From the NCBI GenBank assembly GCA_027943245.1, contig JANDJZ010000290.1, forward strand, positions 1 to 64,000: DNA of 64,000 nucleotides, read 5' to 3'. Positions 11,320 through 22,239 of this stretch are shown here, in pieces. A program made the position numbers and the translations under genes. The notes below the pieces were generated by a model, which searched no databases, had not been told where the DNA came from, and saw only the letters and a list, made by a program, of their open reading frames with translations. Every line of letters starts with the position of its first letter. Within the stretch, counting starts at the first letter, position 1. This DNA comes from Acanthamoeba sp. SK_2022b. Lineage: Eukaryota; Discosea; Longamoebia; Acanthamoebidae.

Positions 11320-13677
11320 AGGAAATCGGAGCCTACATTCCCATCGCCAATCCGCAGCTCAAGGACTACGTGTACGAGATGGTGCTCAACCACTACCTAC
11401 GGCACGACCACAAGGGCTTCTACAACCTCATCACCGAGTGGCCGCACACCATCTACAACATCCAAAACCTTATCACCACCGTCCAAGAGCGCGTCAAGGA
11501 GACTACCGACATTCAGCTCATGGACGCCCTCGCCACCTTGTACGCTCGCCTCCCCCTTTTGTCTTCCATATTTTAATTTAATTTAATTTAATTTCTTCAC
11601 ATCGCTCATTTTCTTTATTCTTTTTATTTTGTTTAATTTTTTTTCTCTGTGCCAGGTACACATACGACCAGCAGTTCGACAAGACTCTCCATATTTATTT
11701 GCGTCTCAAGCGGCCACACGCCTTTGACCTCATCGGTATGCGCCTGCCCGCTCACGCGCACGGCGGGGCCGCCGCTACGTCACTCGCTCTCTCTCTCTCT
11801 CTCTCTCACACACACCGCAGGCAAGTACAACCTGTTCCACGCGATCCAGGACAAGGTGCTCCTGCTCATCGAGTGCGACCAGGACCGGGCCATCAAGCTT
11901 TTTGTCGACAACGTGGACAAGATACCGGTGAGCCCTCCCCCCGCGCGCTTCTGCTGGCCTGGCCCCGCGCGTCGTGCTCTAACGCGCTCTCTCTTTCTCT
12001 CTCTCCCACGTTCCGGAAACATGCAGGTCAAGACCGTCGTGCAGCAGCTCAACGACACTCCGCGAATCCAGCACGCCTATCTCCACGCTCTCTTTGTCAA
12101 AGGTCACACACTCTCCCTCTTTCTCTTCACGACTTGACTGTATGGCAATGGCGACCGTCGGTGGCTGATGCCGTGTGCGTGTGTCTGCGCGTTCAGACCC
12201 GCACCTCGGCGAGGAGTACACGCTGCTCCAGCTGAAGCTCTACGCCGAGTACGACTACAAGCAGCTGAAGCCGTTCCTCATCCAGACCATCTACCCGCTC
12301 GAAAAGGCCTACAAGATCGTCGAGGAGCGAAAGGTGCCCAGTCCTGCCCTCGTTTCGGCTCGCGTGCACCTGAACGACGCTGACACGCACACGCGTGTGG
12401 GCTCATGTGCCACGCACAGCTGTATCCGGAGATGGTCTACATTCTGGGCAGGATGGGCAATGCCAAGGACGCGCTGGACCTCATCATCCAAAAGATCGGC
12501 GACGTCAAGCAGGCCATCGAGTTCGTGCAGGAGCAGCGGGACGAGGAGCTCTGGGGCGACCTCATCACCCAGTCCATGCGCAACCCCAAGGTCTGCCTTC
12601 CCCCTCACAAATTCCAATTTATTACTTTATCATTTTAATTTTTAAATCGAACATGAAATTAGCTATTATTTTCTTTTTTTCTTCTTAAAAAGAATTTCAC
12701 AAACAAAACAAACGGCGAATTTTGGTGTTCAAATATTAAATTTTATTTTGGCGAATTAATAGAAATTCGAATTTCTATTATTTAAATTAAATTATTTTTT
12801 GTCTCTACGCGCAGTTTGTGTCTGGCCTGTTGGAGCACATCGGCGCGTTCGAGGCCGTGAATCCGCTCGACCTCATCCGCAGGATCCCCAACGGAATGGC
12901 CATCGAGGGCCTGCGCGACCGTCTCGTCAAGATCATCTCCGACTACAACCTCCAGGTGAACCTCCCTCCCCATCCACAGCCTCTCACCTCTCCTCGTGTT
13001 CCCCACTCAACCGCTCGACTAACGTGCGTTGTGTTGTGTTGTGTTGTGTTGTGTTGTGTTGTGTTGTGTTGTGTTGTGTTGTGGGCGAGGACAGATGTCG
13101 CTGCGAGAGGGCTGCAACACGATCTTGAAGGCGGATTGCGTGAACCTCATGGACCGGCTGTACGGCGGCCAGCGGCGGGCGGTGTCGGTGTCCCCCGACA
13201 TGCACTGCGCGCTGTGCTCGGGCGTCATCATCCCCACCTCGGTCAAGGACGCCGGCGACGTGGTGGCCTTCTTCTGCAACCACGGCTACCACACGCGCTG
13301 CCTCAAGCTCGCCATCCACACCGCGAGAGGCGGCGGAGGCGGAGGTGGTGGCAACGGCGGCAACGCGGACATGCGTCCCGAAGGTATGCGTGCCCTACTA
13401 CTTCTACTTCAACTTCTACTTGAACTACTTCTACAAGTTGTCTCTACTTCATCGAGCATGAACCAACCACATTTGAACACGTAAATGCACAGGCGCGGTG
13501 GAGAACCTGGCGTACGGCAGCATCAGGGCGGCAGAGCGAGAGATGCTGAACGAGGAGAACCTGGCAGCGTTGCGCGGCGGACGGCTGGTGTGCATCATCT
13601 GCCACCACAACAAGGTCAAGGAGCTCAAGCAGCGACAACAGAAGCAGCAGGCCGCGCCCAAGGACGACTGGGCCTGA
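8682..13677 (+). CDS. VPS41: VPS41, HOPS tethering complex subunit
   Basis: VPS41 is the HOPS subunit that tethers late endosomes and lysosomes or vacuoles before fusion. The start is ATG at 8682, followed by an acidic leader and KLKYQRLGFSVLDIL. The N-terminal beta-propeller shows GMVYILDFTGN, EISIDETGEYLASCSDDG, MVDFAYRSPILSVALDP and GVKIYDVNTEQRITFIDRP. The middle is a helical clathrin-repeat region (YEMVLNHYLRHDHKGFYNLI, LYPEMVYILGRMGNAKDALD). The C-terminus is a RING-type finger, CALCSGVIIPTSV...FFCNHGYHTRCL...CIICHHN, as in known VPS41. More than ten introns interrupt it; several hold CA/TG, (CGTG)n or (GTTGT)n repeats. The stop is at 13675-13677. Confidence 0.95.
10635..10691. repeat. 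(CA)n microsatellite in VPS41 intron
   Basis: An uninterrupted CA run of about 57 bases ending near the acceptor. Confidence 0.95.
11128..11320. repeat. (CT)n, (CA)n, (TG)n and (TGCG)n arrays in one VPS41 intron
   Basis: Four different simple repeats follow one another; the (TGCG)n run (11281-11320) ends at the splice acceptor GCAG. Confidence 0.95.
13027..13083. repeat. (GTTGT)n pentanucleotide array in VPS41 intron
   Basis: Ten to eleven GTTGT units; the same pentamer recurs in the adenine deaminase gene. Confidence 0.95.
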
Positions 13678-13861
13678 GGCTGGCCAGAGAAGAGAGGCTC
13701 AGCGTTGTCTCTTTTTTTCTTCCACACCATCTTCTTGGCCATGCTACTTTGAGCTTTGGGACTTGTTTCCTGGAATAAAAATAAGAAAAATAATCAAATA
13801 TAAAAAGCTTTGCAGAAAGGAGGCGCAGGTTTTCCATTATTCTACGCGGGAAAGACACCAG

Positions 13862-15379
13862 ATGGATCTGGAGGCGCGGCGCAAGCTCGGTGGATTGGTT
13901 GACAAGGCCACAGCGACTGGCTCCCTGTCACTGGATTCCCTACTTCTTAGAGTGCGTATTGCGTCTGTCTACGTCTAGATCGAAACTAGAACTGCATCAG
14001 CCATTTTATATCTGACTAATTTCTCAACTTTCTGCCTCCTCTTTGTGGCCTTTCAACAACAGCAAATCAAGGCGATTGCCAAGAAATCAGATGAAAACGT
14101 AAAGAGTGCATTTCACTTCCTCTCTCAAAAACTCAAAGCAAACAGTTCTGAGGTACGCAGCGCCCCAACCTTGCACCTGCTGGATCCAAACTGAAAAATG
14201 ATGCGGTGGTGCTTGCTCACTTCAGGTGCGGTATCTGGCCCTCTTGCTGGTGAACGAGTTCTTCACTCGCTCGGCCTGCTTCCGCGCCCTCCTCATCGAC
14301 GAGTTTCAGGTTAGCTTGCCCTGCCCTCGCGTCTCCGAGCCGAGTCGCTCTCTCCGTCGCTAACCTGCTGCACGGCAACAACACACACATACACTGCGCG
14401 TGATAGAGCTTCCTGGAGTTGGTGGTCGGAACGAAGGTGTACAAGCCGCTGCCGCCGCCCAGCGAGCGTGCCGTGCAGCTGCGCCAGAAGGGGCTCGAGT
14501 TCATCGAGAGCTGGCACGAGCAGTACGGCCAAGCCAACAAGCAGGTGACCACTCCCCCACCCTTCCCTCTTTGCCCGCGTGGGCCAAGCCCGCATTTGCT
14601 CGAGTTGTGCTCACACACACACACGAATCAGCTGCGCGTCGGCTATCACTACCTCAAGCATTCGCTGCGCATGCGCTTCCCCGAGGTGCGGCTGCAGTCC
14701 GAGATCGCCGAGCGCGAGCGGCGGCAGCGGGAGGAGCAGACGCAGAAGATCCTGCGGGTCAAGTTCGAGCGGGTCAGGCGGGAGGTCGAGGAGCACGTGG
14801 CCGAGCTCCAGCCCTTCCTGCGCGAGATGGACGGGTGCTTCGACATCCTCCTGCCCCGCGACTTTGACGCCGCCGCCGCCGCCGCTCCTGTGGCCCAGGC
14901 CAAAGGCAAGGAAAAGGCGACAGACGAATTTGACGAAGACGACGTCGACGCGGGAGAGCAGCTCGAATGGGAGTCGGTGATGGTGGAGGAGGAGCACGAT
15001 GGTGGCGACGAAGACGATGATGAGGAGCTGGACGATGTGTTGCGACGTCACGGCATCGGGAGCGCCTTCGAGCTCAACATCATCTTCGACAAGAGCTTCG
15101 CTGCGATCACGGACGACAGCGGCGATAGGGACAGCAGGCGTGGCAGCCGTGCAGGGAGTGCGGGTGGCGGAGGAGGAGGAGGGGAGGCGGCGGAGGCGGA
15201 GGCGGAGGCGGAGGGGAGGAGTGAGACCAACAGGCCGGTCGTGGAGTGCCTCCGCAACGACCTGCGCGCGGTGACACGGCGCTACAGCCCGCTCGTCGAC
15301 GAGTGGTACGACGTGCTGCTCAAGGTCGACTTCCCACTGCCCATCGGCACCGACCAAGGCACGCATGCACACACACACG

Positions 15380-15451
<72 letters not shown>

Positions 15452-16307
15452 TCTAGCCTGCGTGTTGCTGATGAGCGTTGGCGTGGCAGGGGCGGGAGAG
15501 GGAGAGAAGCGGCGGGAGAGGGACCGCCTGCTGCGACAGGTGATCGAGCTCAGGTCGGCCATCTCGTCCGCCGTGCGCAAGTGCGGCGACCTCGGCATCG
15601 CCGTCGACGAACCGAGCCGGGCCTCGGCGTCGCGACACCAGCAGGAGGACGCGCAGACGACAACTACGACAGTGACGATGACGACGACCATCAAGACTTC
15701 GGAGCGAGAGGACCGGAGAGAGGGTGAAGTGGGCGAAGAGGACTCGGATAGCATTACGACGACGGCGACGACGACCTCTTCCTCCCCTTCTCGCTCTCAC
15801 CACAAACGCGCCCTGGCCGAACTGTTTGGCGAGAGCGACGACGAGGACGAAGAAAACGAGGAGAGCGCGAACGAGAAGAAGAACGAAGCGAAGCGAGCCA
15901 GGATCGACGATGAGGACGAGAAAGAACGAAACGAGGATGCGGATGGCGACGGCGAAGAAGACGAAGAGCTCGAATTCGAAGAGGTGAGCATGATCGCAGA
16001 TGTGGACGACGAGGGAGCGGGCGAGGAGGACGATGAGGCGGAGGCCAGGGCCGGCGACGAGAGCATGGTGTCCGATTCGCCAGCGCCGACGAGCAGGACG
16101 CTGGCGGCCACGTCATCGCCCTACTCGGTCCCGCCGTCGCCCTACTCGGCGTCAACGTCGCCGGCAGCCGCGAGCACCAAGACGCCGAAGAAGGACGACC
16201 TCAAGGTGCGGGAGCGGCTGCGCCGGCGGCTGGGCATCTCGGCCAAGCGGCGGCCGCCCGTGGTCAAGCCCAAGAAGCTCAGCACCCATCGCCCGCTCAT
16301 GCTCTGA
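13862..16307 (+). CDS. UVSSA: UVSSA-like transcription-coupled repair scaffold
   Basis: UVSSA brings USP7 and TFIIH to RNA polymerase II stalled at DNA damage. The start is ATG at 13862. The N-terminal VHS/ENTH-like part is spread over short exons: QIKAIAKKSDENVKSAFHFL, VRYLALLLVNEFFTRSACFR and FLELVVGTKVYKPLPPP. It continues with IESWHEQYGQANKQLRVGYH, YLKHSLRMRFPEVRLQ and a long charged helix (REEQTQKILRVKFERVRREV). The C-terminal half is acidic low complexity, ending in a basic segment, KVRERLRRRLGISAKRRPP. I do not see the cysteine-containing C-terminal DUF2043 signature clearly. The N-terminal match is good; the C-terminal half is assigned by continuity only. A long (CA)n array lies in the intron at about 15360-15490. 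Confidence 0.75.
15367..15448. repeat. (CA)n microsatellite in UVSSA intron
   Basis: Nearly pure CA run of about 80 bases. Confidence 0.95.
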
Positions 16308-16395
16308 GAGTTGTTAGGTAGAGAAAACATTTTTTTTTGAATTTTATTTGTATAAAAAATAGGGAAAAAAGCTTTTTTTTACATAAAGGCGGTCA

Positions 16396-19222
16396 TCACG
16401 TGGACGGTTTGCGCGCCCATCGCAGGATGGTGGCGGCCAGCGTAGTGCGATCGAACGGCTTGGCCAGCCTGATGCGTTAGCGGCAAGGAAAGGGGTGGGG
16501 AGGGGCTCGCGATGTCAGTGAGGAAGCCAGCCGCATAGCAACAGTGCCCTGAGCGTAGCGTACCAGTCGTCCATGCCTGCCGAGGCTCCGCGCTCCCGCT
16601 CCTCGGGCTCCAGCGAGGCCGAGATGGCGATGATGGGCGTCCTGCGCCCGGTCCCGAGCTCCCGCTCCCGCTGCCGGATGAGCCGCGTCGCCGCCAGGCC
16701 GTCCATGACCGGCATCTGAGACCACACGTTTGGCCAGTCTCAGCCACGCCCTCCCCGCACATCGCATGGAGGAGGGGGAGGGGGAGGGGGGCCTACGTGG
16801 TAGTCCATGAGCACGACGTCGAACGGGCCCTGCTCCTCCCACGCGCGCAGGCCCTGCTCGCCGTCGGGCGCCACGACGACGTCGTCGCAGCCCACGCGCG
16901 TGAGCATCTGCCGGCCGATGACCTGGTTCACCTTGTGGTCCTCCACCAGCAGCGTACGCAGCCCGGCCAGCGGCCTCCCGGCCGACTCGCTCGTGGCAGC
17001 CGCCAGGTCATCGTCGCTGGGCTCCTCTTCTGTTCAGCCACCGTGTGCGATTGCGTGTGCGTGAGGCATGGCCAGGGCTACGGGACGGGCAGCGGAATCG
17101 TACCGGCGGCGATCGGGAGAGGGAGGGTGAACCAGAACGAGGAGCCCCGGTTCGGTTCCGACTTGCACCCGATCTCCCCGTCCATCAGTTGGCACAGCCG
17201 CCTGCATATGGCCAGACCTGTGGTGTGTGCGTGTGTGCGTGTGTGCGTGGAGATTGAAATGCCACACGGTCAGCACACGCCACGCCCATACACAACAACG
17301 CTCAAGGAGCGATGATGGAGTTACAGACCGAGGCCCGAGCCGCCAAACTTGCGGGTGGTGGAGACGTCGGCCTGGGTGAAGCTCCGAAACACTTGTGGAA
17401 TGTGCTCCGCGGGGATGCCGATCCCCGTGTCCCTCACCACGGTGGTGATCGTGGCCGCCGCCTCGCTCTCGCTCTCGCCCTCGGGCTTGGGCTCGGGCCC
17501 GGGCCAACAGTCGGATCGCCTCTCTCGGTCCCGGCGCGCGGAGGCTCGCACGGAGTAGGCCCCGTCGCCTGCGTAGTCGTGGCTGGGGCCGCCGGCAATG
17601 ACGCAGAGGTCGACGTTGCCGCCTTCGGGGGTGAACTTGAGGGCGTTGGCCGCGAGGTTGGTCAGGATCTGACGGAAGCGGAGCGGGTCCCCCAGGCGGC
17701 GGCAGCTGGCCACGTCGAAGCGATGCGTCAACGAGATGCGCTTCAGCCTCGCCGTGGGCTCGAGCATCTGGCACGGCCAGCGACGATGGTGACATGAGGC
17801 CGAAGTAGAAAAAAAGATTTACAACAAGTAGAGAAACGTAGTGGATGAGGGGGGGGGGTACCTGGACGACCTTGCTGAACTCCTTGTCGAGGTCGAAAGG
17901 TATGCGCTCGATCTTGAGCTGGTTGGTGTCCATCTGCTCAAAGTCGAGCACGTCGTTGATGAGCGCCAGCATGTGACGGCTGCTCTCCACCACGATGTTG
18001 CACATGTCGAGCACGGCCTTCCTGTTGCCGGCGCTCTGGGCGTCGTTGATGAGGTTCGACAGCTCCTCGCTCGCAGCCACGATCCCGTGCAGCGGCGTCC
18101 GAAGCTCTACATCAAGTAGGAGTAGTAGAAGGGGGGTGTAAGAAGTGGAAAAGAAGAAAGTAGGAGAAGGATAGGAGCACCGTGGCTCACATTGGCCAGG
18201 AAGCGGGCCTTGGCCTTCGTAGCCTTGGCCAGGTTGGAGTGGGCTTCGCGATACAAGAAGACGGCTTGTGTCCGCGAACACTCGTTGAGAGCGGCGCAGA
18301 AGCCGAGTAGCAGGTAGGAGCACATGATGCAGGCCATCTGGGCCGTGAGGCCCAGCTTGAGGGTGTTGCCCGACGTGGGAACGATGCCCACCACACAGGC
18401 GAGCGTGTAGAGGACACCCTGGATGAGGGTCACGATGAGGGTGCCCACCCCCGCGCGATGTCCGAACACGTAGAAGGCGAGGACAGGGACGTGGGCGAGC
18501 GCCCCCAGGAGCTCGCTGACGGGGCCCCACAGCAGGCAGATGAGCCACACTGAGCCGTTGATGTAGATGAAGACGCAGCAGGCAGAGAAGGTGAGGCTGT
18601 GGAGGAGGTGGTGCAGGATGAACGTGGTGCAGTGGGTGATGGTGAGGGTGATCATGACCGCACGAAACGTAGGAGCCGAGTCAGAGTCGTGTGGCGGCCT
18701 AAAGTTCTCGGGGTCGGAAGAGGGGGAGAAGGCCACCGCTGCCGTGAACTCTACCCCCGGGCACAGTAAGAAGAGGAGGAGGAAGTCGAAGAAGGCGGAG
18801 AGGAGGATGCTAGTGGAGAGTAGCGCGAACTTGTGGCGCGTCTCTTCATGAAGCAGGCTGCGCTTTTCCGTGTGCCGCTTCGTATGCCTTTCGTCAAAGC
18901 CGCCCACGCCGACGTCGGCCTCGTTCGAAGACACGACAGGCTCCAGGTAGGACCCCTCCTTCTCGGAGGGGAACACGAGCCAGGCGAAGAGAGCCAGCAT
19001 CCAGCGTACGGTGGCCGTCTGATAGAACCAGTGCCATCGTTCGCCCAAAGCAGCTTCGACCGTCTCGGCCAAGGGCTCGGAGGGAGGTGAAGCTAAGGCC
19101 TCGGTCTCGTCGTTGGTCTTGTCGGTAGAGCGACGCCGCGTGGCCACCATGAGTGATAAGGAGTTGGTAAAGAGGTATGAGCGCAGCAACGGAACTGCTC
19201 GGCGCAAAGAGAGACGCGTCAT
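16396..19222 (-). CDS. Membrane-bound hybrid sensor histidine kinase
   Basis: Hybrid kinases autophosphorylate on His and pass phosphate to an attached receiver Asp. The N-terminal half has about six to seven hydrophobic segments, for example [40 protein letters not shown] and [17 protein letters not shown]. The HisKA H-box is rebuilt across an intron as FLANVSH + ELRTPLHG. The ATPase domain shows the N-box ([18 protein letters not shown]), DTGIGIP, and GGSGLGL. The receiver has the phosphoacceptor region [10 protein letters not shown] + MPVMDG, AISAS, and the conserved Lys in MDDW + LAKPFD. That last join uses donor G|GTACGC and acceptor CAG|GCTGG and ends ...ARKPST before TGA at 16396-16398. 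The start could be ATG 19222 or 19150. The ligand is unknown. Confidence 0.88.
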
Positions 19223-19642
19223 GTCTCTCTTAGCGCACGCATCACTCTCTGCTTTCCTCGCACCCAGCAAGGAGATTTCGCCACCTCCCTGTCGCAGTGG
19301 CTCATTGCTGATGCAACAAGTGGCCAACAACACGACGGAACGGCTGAAAAGTTGCGGTCATCACGCCGCTCAGGGGAAAACCACGGAGACCACAGCGCGA
19401 ACTCACCTGAGGGTCGCAAGCTCGCTGCGACCTCCGTTGCAGGTCCCGCTTTTATAGCTCGTGAATGCTGCAAAACCAAGATAGGAGAAAATCACAACCA
19501 ATCAATCACCAAATCCTCAGCATCTTCATATTTCATTTAATCTCTTGAATGTACGTGCTTTTCTTGTGGCGTTGATCTCTGTAATGCGCGTTCTCTATAC
19601 TCACACGGTACTCTTACTAGACGGCTACCCTTTGAGCTAAAG

Positions 19643-21105
19643 ATGAGCTCCGTGACACTCACCAAACAACAACGCGAGGCCAAGAAGAAAGGCCTGGACA
19701 CAGTGGCTGCGCGCGAGGAGGCCGAGACTAAAAACAAGCTCTCGCCACGCGTGCGTCTCCTCCAAGCTTGTTGGGGTCTCGGGCAGCGAGTGTCGCTGAC
19801 TCCTTCTTCGACTCCACAATCAGGGCCTGTTGCACATGTACATGTCAGGCACGTTGGTGGGCGTGGCCAACGCGGCCATGTTCCACCCGGTCGACTCCAT
19901 CCGCATCCGCTACTTCTTCCTGCCGCGCTCCAAGCAGACCGTGCACATGGACGACATTCGTGGCGTCAGCTTCTGGAAGGGCATCAGTTCGTTAACGCCT
20001 TCTTCTCCCGCACAAGACGTACGTGTGGAACGCTTACATTGATGGCGCGCACAGGCTTCAACATGTTTTCGACTGCTCTGAAGCAGATGGCGTTCTACCC
20101 GACGCAGGAGCTCATAAAGCACGTCTGCATCGCCAAAGGAGGTATGTTCAATTTTTATTTCTTTTAAAAAGAATAACTTATTATTTGAATTTACATAAAA
20201 GGACACTACCACGCACGCTTTGATTGACTTACACCATTTAAAAACATGCAAGACATGAGCGAGGAGCGGGGTCAGTTCTTCTCGAGCATGTTTGCGGGCA
20301 TGGTGTTGGGCTTCCTGGCGGCGCCCATCAACGTCATCAAAGTGCCCCTGCAGGTACCTCTTCGCTACCTTTCTCTCCGCCCATTCTTCGCCGCCGTTGG
20401 TGGCACACAAGCGACTCACTTGGTGGAATGGGCGATTCGTTACAGTCGGGCGTGAATGCCAACTTCACAGTGCGACAGATCTGCAGGGACGTGTATCGCG
20501 AGTACGGACTGCTGGGATTCTACAGAGGTGGGCTTGGCATCGTCCTTCGCGACACCGTATGTCTTCCTTGACACAAACGCACGCCCGGGCACACATGAGA
20601 GCTGACACATGGTGGGGCCGGACAGGTGTGGTCAATGGCCTACTTCCCTATCTTTGGCGTCCTGCGCAAAACGCTGGGAGCGGTCCTGCCACCGTCGCTT
20701 TTCTCGTGGTCGACAGCGACAACCTCCAGCGACGCGTCGTCGTCCCCTGCCCTATCCACTTCGGAGCGCGATCCGCGGAACGTCGCCATCAACTCGCTCT
20801 CCAGCGTTTCGGCCTCCATGATGGCCATGCTCGCTTCCTATCCCTTCGACAGCTCTCGGTATGTCTCATTCGCATCACATTTCCTCATGCGTGTGTGCGG
20901 TAAGTGCCTTGTAGAGCTGACCAGGTGTTTGCTGGCCAGGCTCTACCGACAAAAGTTCGGAGGGCAGTATGGTTTCTGGCACGGGTTCCTCAAGTCGTTC
21001 CGGCCGTCTGCCGCCAACTACCGATCTCTCGCCGCCTCCCTCATCCGAGTGCCCTTGGCCACTGCCTTCTCCCACACCCTCTACCTCTTCCTCGAACACA
21101 AATGA
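19643..21105 (+). CDS. Mitochondrial carrier (SLC25) family protein
   Basis: The protein is predicted to move a solute across the inner mitochondrial membrane. The start is ATG at 19643. Three repeats carry the PX[D/E]XX[R/K]-type signature: FHPVDSIRIRYF (about 19880), AAPINVIKVPLQ (about 20320, with Asn in place of the acidic residue) and ASYPFDSSRLYRQ (about 20840 to 20950, split by an intron). Each repeat has helices with small residues (MYMSGTLVGVANAAM, SSMFAGMVLGFLAAP, SSVSASMMAMLASYP). Introns are short; the stop is at 21103-21105. The substrate cannot be told. The altered second signature resembles divergent carriers, so transport activity is inferred only. Confidence 0.85.
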
Positions 21106-21334
21106 GTTGGAGTTTGGCCTTAGATAAACTTCTCTCCATACGACGCTTACCTTGCACGTCCAAATTAGGAAAAAATGAACGTATAAGGAATCACAAACCT
21201 TCCGTCACTGCTCAAGTAGTCGGTGTTGCTCATAAAGGCGATGAAGAAGAAAAGAACGGTGCACCCACGTTCTTAAGACGTGAGGTATAGAGGGGCATGA
21301 AATTTATGAAGCGTAGACGTTCGTCACAAGCGCT

Positions 21335-22010
21335 CTACTCGTTGAGCAGCCATGATTCGTCGTGCACCCAATCGGCCAGCTGGCGACCAGTGATGTGACC
21401 AGAGACGCGGCCCATCTCAGCGCCACGATTGTAGGCCACAACGACGGGCCACTTCGGGTGCTGTTCCTGGCCGGCCGCAGTCGCGTTGGGCTCGACCTGT
21501 ATCCTTTTAGCGAGGTCGGGGTGCGCCTTCACGTCGAGTACCCGCATGACGCATCTCCCAGCAGTTCTCAGCACTTCGTGCTTCAGCCTTTCTTCTATCT
21601 CTGCATACGTGGCCCGCTCGTCTCTGGAGGAGAAGGCGCATTGGTGTTAGTCTAGACCAAGTAGAGGGGGCGTAGAATGCAGTCGACTCACCCAGGCACG
21701 CCGTAGATGAAGACGGGCAGCTTGATGTGGCCCTTGTCGAGGACAGTGTCGTAGAAGTTGAGGGGTGTAAGCTCTTCCACTGCTTCATGTTGTGGAGCTG
21801 CAGCCCCACTGTCGTAGCCTGGGGCCGGCGCGTTAGCACGGACGGCAAGGCCACGTCTTGAGATTACCAACGCCGTTGTAGTCCCGCCATTGACTGCAGA
21901 CGTAGCGGCTCGCTGCAGAGAGGCCACGTGGCTGAGAAGGCAAGTGGGGAAGCGAGCGGCGCTTCGAGAGAAGGTCGAAAGGGGAAGCGCTGGTCTACTC
22001 ACTGCAGCAT
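21335..22010 (-). CDS. Thioredoxin-fold protein, probably mitochondrial, without CXXC
   Basis: The best model starts at ATG 22010 (MLH), splices at GTGAGT (22002) to the acceptor before CCACGTGG, and gives a basic, hydroxylated leader typical of a mitochondrial presequence. A second intron joins VFIYGVPG to DERATYAEIEERLKHEV. The body matches the thioredoxin fold: LPVFIYGVPG (strand beta3), VMRVLDVKAHPDLAKRIQVE, WPVVVAYNRGAEMGRVSGHI and TGRQLADWVHDE. The position where WCGPC would stand reads YGVPGDE, so no redox disulfide is possible there. It may be a structural or adaptor thioredoxin-like protein. Confidence 0.72.
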
Positions 22011-22239
22011 AAAAACACCGAGGTCACTTCTTGGCAAAACTAGAATGGAAAGGAGTGGGGGATTTCTACCTCGGAAGAGGGGCGGGTGGTTGTAGAAGTG
22101 TATAGCTTTCCTTACAGAACGTGTTGGATGCATGGTGGGCAGGTTGGTCTTTCGGCTTGTGTACGTGCGCAGCGAATTTGACGGCAGACATCACATGATT
22201 ACACCCAGCTCGCTGTCTTCCAGCGTAGATTTCCCTGCG

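Noticed and set aside
11096..11580. Cys-Val and Thr-His repeat proteins
   Set aside because: These are frames through (TG)n/(CA)n arrays in a VPS41 intron; similar false frames occur at 15246, 27787, 33448, 35015, 43112, 44022, 51845, 55343 and 63087.
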